Of a DNA stretch of 46,386 bases, positions 25,566 through 34,764 are shown piece by piece. The notes beneath the pieces were generated by a model. That model worked only from the letters and a program-made list of their open reading frames with translations, had not been told where the DNA came from and searched no databases. The position numbers and the translations under genes are program-made. The stretch's first letter is position 1; each line of letters starts with the position of its first letter. The stretch is from assembly GCA_022801595.1 (NCBI GenBank), contig JAAWSO010000014.1:1-46386 (forward strand). The letters are read 5' to 3'. This stretch comes from Clostridiales bacterium (GTDB lineage: Bacteria; Bacillota; Clostridia; Oscillospirales; Acutalibacteraceae).

Positions 25566-26180
25566 TCAGTCTTCCTGCCAGTTTTCCTCATAATGGCGGA
25601 TTTCAAAGGCGGCCCCTGTCTCCTCACACAAGAGGCGGCAGGCTTCCAGCTCCTCTGGAGGCATGGTATCCACGACGGTCATTCGCACGTGGAGTACCTG
25701 CCTCACCACTTCCTTGGTGAACTTCAAGATTGCCGGCAACGCTTCCAAACCATACTTGGAATGGCATAATGCGTCGTAAGCTTCTGGCGTGGAGGCGTTC
25801 AGGCTCACCGATACCATATCAAAATGCCCGGCGAACAGCGGCGCAGTCGGCCGGCCGTGAATCAAATCAGACAGTCCGTTGGTATTGATCCGAATGAAGA
25901 TGGAACTGACCGCCTGAACCTTCTCGCAAAGCCACCGAATATCGTCCAGCCGGTAGGTAGGCTCTCCAAAACCACAGAATACGAGCTGTTCATATTGGGA
26001 CAAATCCCGCCCTTCCAGCTCCTTCCAAATTTCTTCCTTGGCAGGTTCCCGCTCCAGCCATAAGCTGCCCGAATCCCCCACCTTGTCCCCGGTGGTGCGC
26101 AGGCAAAATTCGCAGGCATTGGGACAGCGATTGGTCAGGTTCACGTATAGATTGTTTCCATATACATACGTAATGGTCAT
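25566..26180 (-). CDS. TatD family-associated radical SAM protein
   Basis: 204 aa. The cluster motif is CPNACEFC, that is CX3CX2C, followed by the radical-SAM features GFGEPTYR (GGE-like SAM contact) and IRINTNGLSD. It is shorter than most radical SAM enzymes and matches the TatD-linked subfamily; the adjacent tatD 12 bp upstream fits this. The reaction is not known. ATG 26180 follows GGGGGAG at about six bases; an upstream TTG at 26198 is less likely. Confidence 0.85.
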   Translation of the reverse strand: MTITYVYGNNLYVNLTNRCPNACEFCLRTTGDKVGDSGSLWLEREPAKEEIWKELEGRDLSQYEQLVFCGFGEPTYRLDDIRWLCEKVQAVSSIFIRINTNGLSDLIHGRPTAPLFAGHFDMVSVSLNASTPEAYDALCHSKYGLEALPAILKFTKEVVRQVLHVRMTVVDTMPPEELEACRLLCEETGAAFEIRHYEENWQED

Positions 26181-26191
26181 CAAAACTCCCC

Positions 26192-26980
26192 CTAGCAAGT
26201 GATTTGAAATAGCTTCTCCGCATTTTCCTTAGCAGCCAATAGGACTTCTTGAGGCGTTACGGCAATGCCGCTGGCTTGGGTGCGGGCCAAGGCGATTTTT
26301 TCCGCAGTATAGGCGATCATAGAGGAATCGCATCGTTTTCCGCGAAACGGAACCGGAGCCATATAGGGCGCGTCGGTTTCTACCACCAAGGCGGACAGCG
26401 GAATAGCCGCCGCTACTTCCACCGGTACCCGGGCATTTTTGAAGGTAACGGCTCCGCCAAGCCCAATGTGCATTCCCAAGGAAATAATTTCCCGCGCCAT
26501 CTCCACACTGCCGGAAAAGCAGTGTACAATGCCTTTGGGACGGTATTTGCGCAGCAATTCCATGGTATCCCCGTGGGCTTCCCGGTCATGGATAATCACG
26601 GGGAGCTGATGCCGCTGGGCTAATTGAAGCTGCGCTTCAAAAAATTCCTTCTGTACCTCCCGAGGCGCATTGTCCTCATAATAATAATCCAGCCCGATTT
26701 CTCCAATCGCTACTACTTGATCCTGACTGGCCAACGTTTCCAATTCTATCAGATAATCTGAGGGAGCCTCCTTCACACTGCCGGGATGCACGCCCACCGC
26801 GGCATGGATAAACGGATATTTCTGAGCCAACGCAATGGACGCTTTCGAGCCTTCCAAATCCGCGCCTACGTTGATAATATGACAAACCCCTTCTTGGTTC
26901 AGCCGCTGTAACAATGCTTCCCGATCCGGGTCAAAAACCGGATCGTCATAATGGGCATGGGAATCAAAAATATTCTGCAA
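26192..26980 (-). CDS. tatD: TatD-family metal-dependent DNase/hydrolase
   Basis: 262 aa. A TIM-barrel amidohydrolase with the full set of metal ligands: FDSHAHYDD at the N-terminus, GEIGLDYYYED, then HD in VIIHDREAHGD, HCFSGS, and ETDAPYMAP. Members act as 3'-5' DNases or quality-control hydrolases in the cytosol. The start is TTG 26980, with AAGGAGG eight bases upstream. It lies 114 bp downstream of metG, after a hairpin, a common metG-tatD arrangement in Firmicutes, and is coupled to the radical SAM gene. Confidence 0.92.
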   Translation of the reverse strand: MQNIFDSHAHYDDPVFDPDREALLQRLNQEGVCHIINVGADLEGSKASIALAQKYPFIHAAVGVHPGSVKEAPSDYLIELETLASQDQVVAIGEIGLDYYYEDNAPREVQKEFFEAQLQLAQRHQLPVIIHDREAHGDTMELLRKYRPKGIVHCFSGSVEMAREIISLGMHIGLGGAVTFKNARVPVEVAAAIPLSALVVETDAPYMAPVPFRGKRCDSSMIAYTAEKIALARTQASGIAVTPQEVLLAAKENAEKLFQITC

Positions 26981-27006
26981 GAAACCTTCCTCCTTATTTT
27001 TGATTT

Positions 27007-27036
27007 GAAAAAACAGGGGCTCTCCAAAGCCCCTGT
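27007..27036 (-). terminator. Hairpin with T-run between metG and tatD
   Basis: Minus-strand 8-bp GC-rich stem ACAGGGGC / GCCCCTGT, with the T-run TTTTTTC on the tatD side. It may end metG transcripts or attenuate tatD. Confidence 0.75.
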
Positions 27037-27094
27037 CGCTTTCTTATTTTCCTTTTTGGCTCGCTGGCCGAGAATGCATGCAGGCTCAACTTAC

Positions 27095-29077
27095 CTAGTG
27101 GATTTTGCTGCCGGCAGGGATACCGTCCACAAAAATTACCTTAACTTCCCCGTCTGGACAGTCTGCCGCCAAGATCATCCCCTGGCTTTCTACGCCGCAC
27201 AGAGTTGCCGGCTTTAGGTTGGAAACCAACACGATGCTCTTGCCGATCAAATCCTCAGGAGCATACCACTTGGCAATGCCAGAAGCCACTGTGCGCTCCC
27301 CTTCTCCATCATCCAAAGTCAGCTTGAGAAGCTTTTTCGCTTTCTTAATCGGCTCACAGTTTTGAATCTTCGCCACCCGCAGCTCGACCTTGAGAAAATC
27401 CTCAATGCCGATTTGCTCCATAGTAACGGTTCCTTCCGCTGGCTGAGCGGCTTTCGTTTCTTCTTTTGCGGAATCCGTCTTGGCAGGCTCCCCTTTGCCG
27501 CTGGTATCGCCGATGATGGCAATCAGTTCGGCAATCTCCTTTTCCACGTCAATGCGTGGGAACAACGTCTCGCCCTTTGTGATAACAGCGTCCGCTGGAA
27601 GCATGCCCCAAACGCCGGCATTTTCATAGCAGACAGCGTCCCCATGAGCGCCGATCTGCGCCTGGATTTTCGGTGCGGTATTGGGCATAAACGGCGCGAT
27701 TAAAATGGAAATAATCCGCAGAACCTCACACAAATGGTAAATTACAGCCGCTAAACGACCCTTCTGTGCTTCGTCTTTGCCCAGCACCCAAGGAGCGGTT
27801 TCGTCGATGTATTTGTTCGCCCGGGCAATCAATTTCCAGATCTCAGCCAAAGCATTGGAGAATTGATAGCCGTCCACATGGCGGTCACATTTCTCCCGCA
27901 ACCCAGTCGCCATATCAATTAGTTCCTGATCAATGGGCGCCGTTTCCCGCTGGGCTGGAATGGTTCCCCCGAAATATTTCTGGGCCATAGCGGTGGTGCG
28001 GGAAAGCAGATTGCCAAGATCGTTGGCCAGGTCGGAATTGATCCGGCCAATCAAGGCTTCATTGGTGAAGTTTCCATCCGCGCCAAACGGGATTTCCCGC
28101 AGCAAGAAATACCGGATTGCATCCACGCCGTAGCGGTCGCAGAGCACCACAGGGTCCACCACATTCCCCTTGGACTTGGACATCTTGGTGCCATCGCCGA
28201 ACAGAAGCCAACCGTGGCCGTATACCTGCTTCGGAAGCGGCAAATCCAGAGCCATCAGCATCGCCGGCCAGATAATCGTATGGAAACGGACAATCTCCTT
28301 GCCCACAAAATGGACGTCAGCAGGCCAATATTTCCGGTAGTCCTCATCATGATCGGAGCCGTAGCCCATAGCGGTGATGTAGTTGGTCAGAGCGTCCAGC
28401 CAAACGTATACCACATGCTTGGGGTCAAAGTCCACTGGAATCCCCCAGGTAAAGCTGGTACGGGAAACGCACAAATCCTCCAAGCCATTTTTGATAAAAT
28501 TAATCATTTCATTTTTTCGGCTTTCCGGCTGAATAAATTCTGGATGCTCTTCATATAATTGCAGCAAGCGGTCGGAATATTTGGACAAGCGGAAGAAATA
28601 AGCCTCTTCCTCGGCCCATTTCACTTCCCGTTCGCAGTCCGGGCATTTGTGATCTTTCAACTGGGTTTCCGTCCAGAAGGCCTCGCAGGGGGTACAGTAC
28701 CAACCCTTATAAGCGCCTTTGTAAATCTCGCCTTTGTCATACAACTGCCGGAAAATTTTTTGTACCGCTTTGACATGATCATTATCGGTGGTGCGGATAA
28801 ACCTGTCGTTGGAAATGTCCAGAAGCTTCCACAAGTCCTGGAACCCAGCCACAATCTTATCCACATATTCCTTGGGAGTGACTCCTTTCTCCGCGGCCTT
28901 CAGTTCAATTTTTTGGCCGTGTTCGTCGGTGCCGGTGAGGAACATCACATCATAGCCCTGCATCCGCTTATACCGGGCGATGGCGTCGCTGCCCACGGTG
29001 CAGTAGCTGTGCCCAATGTGCGCCTTGCCGGAAGGATAGTAAATCGGGGTGGTAATATAAAAGGTTTTTGGTTCCAT
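27095..29077 (-). CDS. metG: Methionyl-tRNA synthetase
   Basis: 660 aa, the long form. A class I synthetase that charges tRNA-Met. The HIGH motif is in SGKAHIGHSY, and the single zinc knuckle is CTPC with CPDC about 25 residues later. KMSKS is in DGTKMSKSKGNVVDP. An anticodon-binding helical domain follows, then a Glu/Lys/Ala-rich linker (about 530-555) and a C-terminal EMAP-II-like tRNA-binding domain (VELRVAKIQNCEPIKKAKKLL, SQGMILAA). AAGGA lies upstream of the ATG. It is 52 bp after the LCP gene and probably co-transcribed with it. Confidence 0.97.
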   Translation of the reverse strand: MEPKTFYITTPIYYPSGKAHIGHSYCTVGSDAIARYKRMQGYDVMFLTGTDEHGQKIELKAAEKGVTPKEYVDKIVAGFQDLWKLLDISNDRFIRTTDNDHVKAVQKIFRQLYDKGEIYKGAYKGWYCTPCEAFWTETQLKDHKCPDCEREVKWAEEEAYFFRLSKYSDRLLQLYEEHPEFIQPESRKNEMINFIKNGLEDLCVSRTSFTWGIPVDFDPKHVVYVWLDALTNYITAMGYGSDHDEDYRKYWPADVHFVGKEIVRFHTIIWPAMLMALDLPLPKQVYGHGWLLFGDGTKMSKSKGNVVDPVVLCDRYGVDAIRYFLLREIPFGADGNFTNEALIGRINSDLANDLGNLLSRTTAMAQKYFGGTIPAQRETAPIDQELIDMATGLREKCDRHVDGYQFSNALAEIWKLIARANKYIDETAPWVLGKDEAQKGRLAAVIYHLCEVLRIISILIAPFMPNTAPKIQAQIGAHGDAVCYENAGVWGMLPADAVITKGETLFPRIDVEKEIAELIAIIGDTSGKGEPAKTDSAKEETKAAQPAEGTVTMEQIGIEDFLKVELRVAKIQNCEPIKKAKKLLKLTLDDGEGERTVASGIAKWYAPEDLIGKSIVLVSNLKPATLCGVESQGMILAADCPDGEVKVIFVDGIPAGSKIH

Positions 29078-29129
29078 ACTCGTTTCATTCCTTCTTCATT
29101 TATTTTGGGATATCCTGAAAACTTGGTTG

Positions 29130-30341
29130 CTAATTGCTGGATTTGCTGGCTGCCCCATCTGGATACAAGAATTTGCGGAGTATTCCCGCGTTTTCCTCCA
29201 GATCTGGAACCAGAACGTCGCCAACCTTCGGAAGCCTCTTTTCCGTATATGTGCCCTTATACGGCATATAGAGGGTATCGGATTCGTAGTCAGCGATCTG
29301 CATCGCTTTGCTTGCCAGGCTCAATAGCTCGCTGTTGCTCAAATTAGTGGTAATATGGGGAAGGAACTGATAGAAAAAGGACGTGCTTTCCAGCAGGTTT
29401 AGCTTCTTCATCTTCTCCACCATAGCCAGGATCACCTGACGCTGACGGCCAGTACGGCCAAAATCGCTGTCTAGATAACGCATTCGGGCATAATAAAGAG
29501 CCAAAGTGCCCCGCAGATGGTTGCGGCCTTCCTTCAGATCGCTGCCCTTGATCTGGTTCATGTAATCTGCTTCTTCCTGGGTCATTTCCAGGTCAATACC
29601 GCCCATCAAATCAATCATATCGGCGAAGTCCTCAAAGTCAGTCAAGATGTACTTATCAATGTTGATGCGGAAGTTGTTTTCCAAGGTCTGCATCACGATA
29701 CCGGGTCCGAGATCAGAGCCACCGATCATATAAGCAGCATTGAGCTTATCCTTGCCGTGAGTGGGAATCTCCACGTAAAGATCCCGCAGGAACGATACCA
29801 TCTTCATGGTTTTGTTCTTGTGATCCAGGGAAATCAGCATCATGGAGTCGGAGCGACCGTTGGTGCCATCTTCGTTTTTATCCGCGCCGATCAACAGAAT
29901 ATTGGTGGTTCCTTCCAGATCCAAAACATCCCAATTCGGCGCGTCGGATGGTGTTTGGATGTAACTGGTGGTATCCATATCCTTCCGAACGATCCGGCCC
30001 AGCATAACGGCTACAAAGCCGACAATGGCCAGTACAATCGCCAGCACGACGCAAACAAGGATAATCACGATTTTTTTCGCCTTGCCGCCCTTCTGTTTCG
30101 AGGGTTTGCCGGGACGGTTCCCGCTGCCCCCCTTTCCCTTACGTTTGCTGGAACTATAAACATCCCGGTTTACATAATGGTACCGGTCCATTTCCTGGGA
30201 ATTGGAATTCCTGGAAGTCGGGCGAGGCTGGGAGCCACCCGTGGACGACTGGCCGTAAGGCTTCCGGTTTTGCGGGCTGGAACGCCGGTTCGGATAATTG
30301 GAATCGCGCCCGCCATTTCTTCGATTGTTGTCGTAGGACAT
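29130..30341 (-). CDS. LytR-CpsA-Psr (LCP) family cell-wall ligase
   Basis: 403 aa. LCP proteins attach polyprenyl-linked glycopolymers such as teichoic acids or capsule to peptidoglycan. The cytoplasmic N-terminus of about 90 residues is rich in Arg, Asn, Ser and Gly with poly-basic stretches. One membrane helix follows (about 93-118, KKIVIILVCVVLAIVLAIVG), then the extracellular LCP domain with NILLIGAD, GRSDSMMLISLD, SFLRDLYVEIP, KLNAAYMIGG and YYARMRYLDSDFGRTGRQR. The key Arg and Asp residues of the pyrophosphate site are present. ATG 30341 has GAGGTG upstream; ATG 30359 has a poorer site. Confidence 0.92.
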   Translation of the reverse strand: MSYDNNRRNGGRDSNYPNRRSSPQNRKPYGQSSTGGSQPRPTSRNSNSQEMDRYHYVNRDVYSSSKRKGKGGSGNRPGKPSKQKGGKAKKIVIILVCVVLAIVLAIVGFVAVMLGRIVRKDMDTTSYIQTPSDAPNWDVLDLEGTTNILLIGADKNEDGTNGRSDSMMLISLDHKNKTMKMVSFLRDLYVEIPTHGKDKLNAAYMIGGSDLGPGIVMQTLENNFRINIDKYILTDFEDFADMIDLMGGIDLEMTQEEADYMNQIKGSDLKEGRNHLRGTLALYYARMRYLDSDFGRTGRQRQVILAMVEKMKKLNLLESTSFFYQFLPHITTNLSNSELLSLASKAMQIADYESDTLYMPYKGTYTEKRLPKVGDVLVPDLEENAGILRKFLYPDGAASKSSN

Positions 30342-30387
30342 GGGACACCTCTTTTTCATATACCTTATAAAATATCTTCAAACATTA

Positions 30388-30416
30388 ATTTTATGGGAAA
30401 AGACTGGAGATGTCAA
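30388..30416 (-). promoter_or_regulatory. Predicted sigma-A promoter for LCP-metG
   Basis: Minus strand TTGACA (consensus), 17-bp spacer, TAAAAT, 46 bp upstream of the LCP start. Confidence 0.7.
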
Positions 30417-30478
30417 CTGAAATCCTGGGACAATCTGTAAATTAAGGGTTCTTTTGCAGTTTCTTTGCATTTTGTTCC

Positions 30479-30507
30479 TTGCATTTTTCCCTTCCCCACG
30501 CTACAAT
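30479..30507 (+). promoter_or_regulatory. Predicted sigma-A promoter for the 49-aa membrane protein
   Basis: TTGCAT (30479-30484), 17-bp spacer, TACAAT (30502-30507), 34 bp before the ATG. Confidence 0.6.
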
Positions 30508-30541
30508 AAAAACAAATCTAAACAGAAAGGCGGGTCCAATA

Positions 30542-30691
30542 ATGGCAAAACAATCCCACTCCCCTCATACTTCCCCCACCAAAAAGAAAGAAAAAAGCAC
30601 CACCAAGCTTTGGGTGCGTGTGGTCGCCCTGGGCTGCGCGCTCCTGATGATCGGTTCCGCCATCCCTCTTGGAATTTTGCTCCTTTCCTGA
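30542..30691 (+). CDS. 49-aa single-span membrane protein
   Basis: A Lys/Ser/Pro/His-rich N-terminus (residues 1-22, with KKKEK) leads into one membrane segment, VRVVALGCALLMIGSAIPLG, and the protein ends ILLLS. Start: ATG 30542 after AAAGGCGGG. It has its own promoter upstream and terminator downstream, so it is a complete unit. Short proteins with this layout are common in Clostridia without a known function. It converges on spoIIE. Confidence 0.65.
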   Translation: MAKQSHSPHTSPTKKKEKSTTKLWVRVVALGCALLMIGSAIPLGILLLS

Positions 30692-30711
30692 TACTTTTAT
30701 ACGCAAAGAAA

Positions 30712-30743
30712 ACCGCTGAGCCTCTAAGGCTCGCGGCTTTTTT
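30712..30743. terminator. Terminator between the 49-aa gene and spoIIE
   Basis: Stem ACCGCTGAGCC / GGCTCGCGGC (with mismatches) followed by six T on the plus strand. The reverse reading ends GGTTTTC, so it may serve both convergent genes. Confidence 0.75.
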
Positions 30744-30754
30744 GTATGTAGCTT

Positions 30755-33115
30755 TTACGCAACCTCCAGTTTGGGCGACAACAATTTCAGCACCACCACA
30801 GTGATGTCGTCGTCATGCCCATCCGTACGGTTTTTGATGGCTTTTTCCATCAATAATTCGGCCAATTCTTTGGGATCTCCATCAGTCCAGTCTTCCAGGG
30901 TCTCCGCCACCCATCCTTCCCCAGAGGCAATGACCCCATCGGAAAACATCACGACAAAATCCCCATCCTCCACCTGGGTGGAAACCCGAGAAAAAATCGC
31001 TTCCTCCAAAATCCCCACCGGCAGAGAGACGGCGTCTAACCGCTGCACCTCTCCTTTCTTGCGCACAAAACTGATGGGAGCACCGGCTTTCATCAACTCC
31101 AGCTTCCCGTCAAATAGGTTCACGGACGCCACATCGAGCGTGGACAAGGTCTCTTCCCCCGACTTGACCATCAGGGCGGAATTCGCGATTTTCAGGGCGC
31201 AGTCAAACCCGACTCCTGCCTTAATTAGGGTTGACATAATCCCAGACGCCATCGCGCCATCCACCGCCGCCCGTCCGCCGGTGCCCATGCCGTCGCTGAT
31301 CATTGCGATATACCGTCCGGTACCATCGTTAAAACATTCGTAGCTGTCCCCACAAAGGGTTCCATTGGCACAGCTATGCTGGGCTGCTCCAATGACTACC
31401 TTATACATCGGCCGCTCGCTCATTTGCAGGCGGCACTTATCCTTGGCCACGCTGATACACGGGGCCTCAAACCGCCGCCCAGTCGACCGGCAAATGGCGC
31501 GGATCACATTGCTTTTTCCCATCCGGGCACGATCCGACGCGGGAGCCTCCACCTCCACCACCATCCGGTTATACCGATCCAAGCGGCAGCTTACATCCAT
31601 CGGCGTAATCGACGATTCATGCAAAGCTTCGTTAATTTTCTGAGCGGATTCAAAATCAAAGCGTTCAAACAATTCCAGTTCATTGGCAATGTCCCGCAGC
31701 ATCCGTCCCGTGGTAGAAAATTGGTCGGTGACCACGCTGCGCACTTGCGCTACCCGGCGTTCCGCGGACTCCTGCATCAAAAATTCCTGATAATTGCGGT
31801 TGACGCTCACCGTCATTTCCGCTATCCGGCTGCAATGCTTCGAAAAATCATTTGGAAAATCCCCTTTCTCAATCTTCCCATGCAAACGCAAGGGTTCGGT
31901 CAATTCATCCATCAATTCCATGCTGCGGCACTGGTTATGTCCCCAACAGTAGCTTTTCAGTCCGCAGTTGTTACACGTATCCTCTACTGCACTTTGATAC
32001 ACCCCCTGAATGGTTGGCGCGCAAACCTTCGCCAGACGTTCTGATACAGCTTCCACCGATTCCGATACGTTTTCCAAAGCGGCCGCGGCAAATCCCAGCT
32101 TCATGATCACGGAACGCCGCAGCCCATCGCTATGGGAAATATCCGCCGGCTGCCGGAAAACCGTGGCGAACCAGCTTCCGGTACGGTTTGGCCAAACCAC
32201 AAAAATTAAGGTAGCGGCCATCACCTCGTACAAGCCATTGAGTAAAACGCTGTAGCTTCCCACCTGTAGCGTGCCCAGCCCATGGGCCACGATAAAAACC
32301 AGCGCCGTGGCCACCCTTCCCAAAGGGGAAAACAGCCCCGCCATCAGTCCGCCGAATGCCAACGCTCCCGATACTCCGCTGATCCCCGAAGTGGACAGCC
32401 CGAACATCGCCCCCGCCACAATGCCCGAAATGCTTCCCCCGATCACGCCGCCGTAGCGGCAGGAGAATAAAACCAGCAAGACCGCCGCTACCCTTCCGAT
32501 GGAGATTTCTCCAATGGTGATGGAGGAAAGTGACAAAACCAAAATGCCTGTGGTCAGGATTACGCACGCCAACTCGATCTGGTTGAGGGAGCCGACCCCC
32601 TTTTTTCCTAGGATCAGCGCCGACGAGCGTGCGATAAAAAAAGCGCCGCATCCTCCCAGCAGGGATTCCGCCGTATACAGAATCCAGGTTTGGGTGGCCG
32701 CTCCTTCGATGCCCGCCATGGTCATGCCCGTGGCCATCAAGGGCACGAAGGTGACCAAAGGCGAAAACAATGGGTGGCACCGGATTTTCAGCACGTCGTT
32801 GAGCGCCCACCGGATGGCTGCAATCACCAGCAGCGCCGCTATGTAACGAACTGGAGCGTGGATGGCCGACGGCCAGAGGTATCCGGCGACGCCCCCCATC
32901 ATCATGGCCCACATGGAACTGTAGGGCCCGGCGGCCACGGCGGCGACTCCAAAGGGAGCGTGCCTTCCAAAAACCACCCCACGCGAGCAGATAAACCCCA
33001 CTGCAAAGTAAGCGGCGTATTGGAGGATGCGCCTCGTCACAGGAGAAGAAAAAAATTTATTCTGTATCAGCTTGTGTTTCAAAAAATCTTTTCTTTGTAG
33101 CGCTTTCTCTCTCAT
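30755..33115 (-). CDS. spoIIE: Stage II sporulation protein E (SpoIIE), PP2C-type phosphatase
   Basis: 786 aa. The N-terminal third has about ten membrane helices (about 30-320). A central regulatory region carries a Cys-rich segment (CNNCGLKSYCWG). The C-terminal SpoIIE/PP2C phosphatase domain (about 570-780) contains the metal-site motifs ISDGMGTGGRA, FSDGVIASGE and DGHDDDITVVV. SpoIIE sits at the asymmetric septum, dephosphorylates SpoIIAA and so activates sigma-F in the forespore. ATG 33115 has a GGAG site; a longer frame upstream to 33178 lies in the leader. This gene marks the organism as a spore former. Confidence 0.96.
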   Translation of the reverse strand: MREKALQRKDFLKHKLIQNKFFSSPVTRRILQYAAYFAVGFICSRGVVFGRHAPFGVAAVAAGPYSSMWAMMMGGVAGYLWPSAIHAPVRYIAALLVIAAIRWALNDVLKIRCHPLFSPLVTFVPLMATGMTMAGIEGAATQTWILYTAESLLGGCGAFFIARSSALILGKKGVGSLNQIELACVILTTGILVLSLSSITIGEISIGRVAAVLLVLFSCRYGGVIGGSISGIVAGAMFGLSTSGISGVSGALAFGGLMAGLFSPLGRVATALVFIVAHGLGTLQVGSYSVLLNGLYEVMAATLIFVVWPNRTGSWFATVFRQPADISHSDGLRRSVIMKLGFAAAALENVSESVEAVSERLAKVCAPTIQGVYQSAVEDTCNNCGLKSYCWGHNQCRSMELMDELTEPLRLHGKIEKGDFPNDFSKHCSRIAEMTVSVNRNYQEFLMQESAERRVAQVRSVVTDQFSTTGRMLRDIANELELFERFDFESAQKINEALHESSITPMDVSCRLDRYNRMVVEVEAPASDRARMGKSNVIRAICRSTGRRFEAPCISVAKDKCRLQMSERPMYKVVIGAAQHSCANGTLCGDSYECFNDGTGRYIAMISDGMGTGGRAAVDGAMASGIMSTLIKAGVGFDCALKIANSALMVKSGEETLSTLDVASVNLFDGKLELMKAGAPISFVRKKGEVQRLDAVSLPVGILEEAIFSRVSTQVEDGDFVVMFSDGVIASGEGWVAETLEDWTDGDPKELAELLMEKAIKNRTDGHDDDITVVVLKLLSPKLEVA

Positions 33116-33224
33116 AACTCCGTTCCTTTCTCCTGCGTCTTTGTAACGTCCTTCTTTTTTGCCCCTGCCGCTTCCCATGCTTGTCCCTTTTTCTTTTCCG
33201 CGGCTTGTCCTTGTCTATGTCCCT

Positions 33225-33280
33225 ATTATACGCAAGGGAACGCGGATATTTTGTCACAACGCCCTGTAATATTTTCGAAA
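33225..33280 (-). promoter_or_regulatory. spoIIE promoter with 21-bp spacer and candidate Spo0A site
   Basis: Minus strand GTGACA (33257-33252), 21-bp spacer, TATAAT (33230-33225). No reasonable -35 exists at 17-18 bp. The unusual 21-22 bp spacing is known for Spo0A-activated sigma-A promoters such as spoIIE and spoIIG of Bacillus subtilis. TTTCGAA at 33280-33274 matches six of seven bases of the 0A core TGTCGAA. The leader to the ATG is about 105 nt. Confidence 0.55.
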
Positions 33281-33391
33281 AAAATCTCCTTCTTCGGAAG
33301 GCGCATGGTTGGGAAATCCCACAAGCTTTGAACGCTCTTGTTTAATCTGGGTTATAATTGTTGGATTTCCTGCTTTTTCCAAGGCCTGCGA

Positions 33392-33420
33392 TTGATTGTT
33401 TCCCCCTTTTGTGATAAAAT
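33392..33420 (+). promoter_or_regulatory. Predicted promoter for the aminotransferase-trpS unit
   Basis: TTGATT, 17-bp spacer ending TGA (extended -10), TAAAAT. The TATAAT at about 33352-33357 with TTGAAC 19 bp upstream could be a second start. The leader to the ATG is about 105 nt and contains a small GC hairpin (CAGGC / GCCTG) near 33483-33498 without a T-run. The 33116-33529 gap holds only this and the divergent spoIIE promoter. Confidence 0.5.
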
Positions 33421-33529
33421 AACTTATTATGGAAACTATTTTTTAAGAAAAATTTTTTTCCTTTTTTCGTTTTCCATCTTGGCAGGCTCCGCCGCCTGTC
33501 TGATTTGTTACAGAAAGGAAGATCTTGTC

Positions 33530-34729
33530 ATGAATTATACCTTTTCCGATCGCGTATCCACGCTGAAGCCTTCTGTCATCCGGGAAATCCTTAAGCACTC
33601 CTCAGATCCCTCGGTGATTTCCTTTTCCGCCGGGAATCCTGCCCCGGAAGCTTTCCCTACGGAGGAGATCGCCGTTCTCTCCGCTCAAATCCTGAAGGAG
33701 AACCCCATCGGCGCCCTCCAATACAGCCTGACCGAAGGCTATCCGCCGCTGCGGGATACGTTAAAAGAATATATGAAAACCCACCATCAGGCCATTCGGG
33801 AATTTGACGAACTGATCATCACCTCCGGCGCGCAACAGGTCATCGACCTAGCCACCAAAGTGCTGTGCAACGAAGGGGATGTAATCCTGTGTGAATCCCC
33901 CAGCTTTATCGGCTCCCTAAATACCTTCCGTTCCTATAACGTTCGCCTCCGCGGCGTGCCCATGGAGGACGACGGTATGGATTTGACCGCTTTGGAGCAA
34001 GCCCTCAAGGAAGAACCAAACGCGAAATTTATCTATACCATCCCCAACTTCCAAAATCCGTCTGGAATTACCATGTCCCTAGAAAAACGCAAAGGCCTCT
34101 ATCAATTAGCCAAACAGCATCAGATCATAATTTTGGAGGATAACCCATATGGTGATTTGAGAGTATCCGGCGAGCCGCTCCCCTCTATCAAATCCATGGA
34201 CGAGGATGGCCTGGTGATTTATGCCGGCACCTTCTCTAAGGTGATTTCCCCCGGCCTGCGGGTGGGCTATGCCATCGCTCCCCAAGAGCTGATGCAGAAA
34301 ATGGTGGTGGGCAAACAGTGCTCCGACGTTCACACCAACATTTTGGCCCAAATCATCTGCGATGAATATATGAAACAATACGACTACAACGCCCATCTCA
34401 GACGGATGAAGGACATCTACACCAGGAAATCCTCTCTGATGCTGGGAGAAATTGAAAAGCACCTGACTCCCAAAGGCATTACCCACAAGCCCGTGGAAGG
34501 CGGCCTGTTCGTTTGGTGCACCCTTCCCGACGGCGTGGACATGATGGAATTCTGTAACCGGGCCGTTCAGCGCAAAGTCTGCGTGGTGCCGGGCAGCGCC
34601 TTCCTCACCGATGAAACCGCTCCCTGCCAATCCTTCCGCATGAATTTCTCCACCCCAACCGACGAGCAAATTGTAGAAGGCGTAGAAATTCTTGGCCAGC
34701 TTGCTGCAGAAATGATCCCCGAATCCTGA
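33530..34729 (+). CDS. PLP-dependent class I/II aminotransferase (LysN/2-aminoadipate-like)
   Basis: 399 aa. A fold-type I aminotransferase of the group related to MocR C-terminal domains, without an attached GntR domain. Visible motifs are ISFSAGNPAPEAFP, ITSGAQQVIDL, IPNFQNPSG, LEDNPYGDLR (cofactor Asp and Tyr), the Schiff-base Lys in AGTFSKVISPGLRVGY, and the C-terminal substrate Arg in SFRMNFSTP. The amino donor is unknown; such enzymes handle 2-aminoadipate, aromatic or branched amino acids. ATG 33530 follows AAAGGAAG. trpS follows 35 bp later, so aromatic metabolism is possible but not shown. Confidence 0.88.
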   Translation: MNYTFSDRVSTLKPSVIREILKHSSDPSVISFSAGNPAPEAFPTEEIAVLSAQILKENPIGALQYSLTEGYPPLRDTLKEYMKTHHQAIREFDELIITSGAQQVIDLATKVLCNEGDVILCESPSFIGSLNTFRSYNVRLRGVPMEDDGMDLTALEQALKEEPNAKFIYTIPNFQNPSGITMSLEKRKGLYQLAKQHQIIILEDNPYGDLRVSGEPLPSIKSMDEDGLVIYAGTFSKVISPGLRVGYAIAPQELMQKMVVGKQCSDVHTNILAQIICDEYMKQYDYNAHLRRMKDIYTRKSSLMLGEIEKHLTPKGITHKPVEGGLFVWCTLPDGVDMMEFCNRAVQRKVCVVPGSAFLTDETAPCQSFRMNFSTPTDEQIVEGVEILGQLAAEMIPES

Positions 34730-34764
34730 TCTACGAGATCCATAGAACTGGAGGAATTGAATTG

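Noticed and set aside
33421-33529. Possible riboswitch or T-box before the aminotransferase-trpS unit
   Set aside because: No T-box core, specifier stem or terminator/antiterminator pair was recognised.
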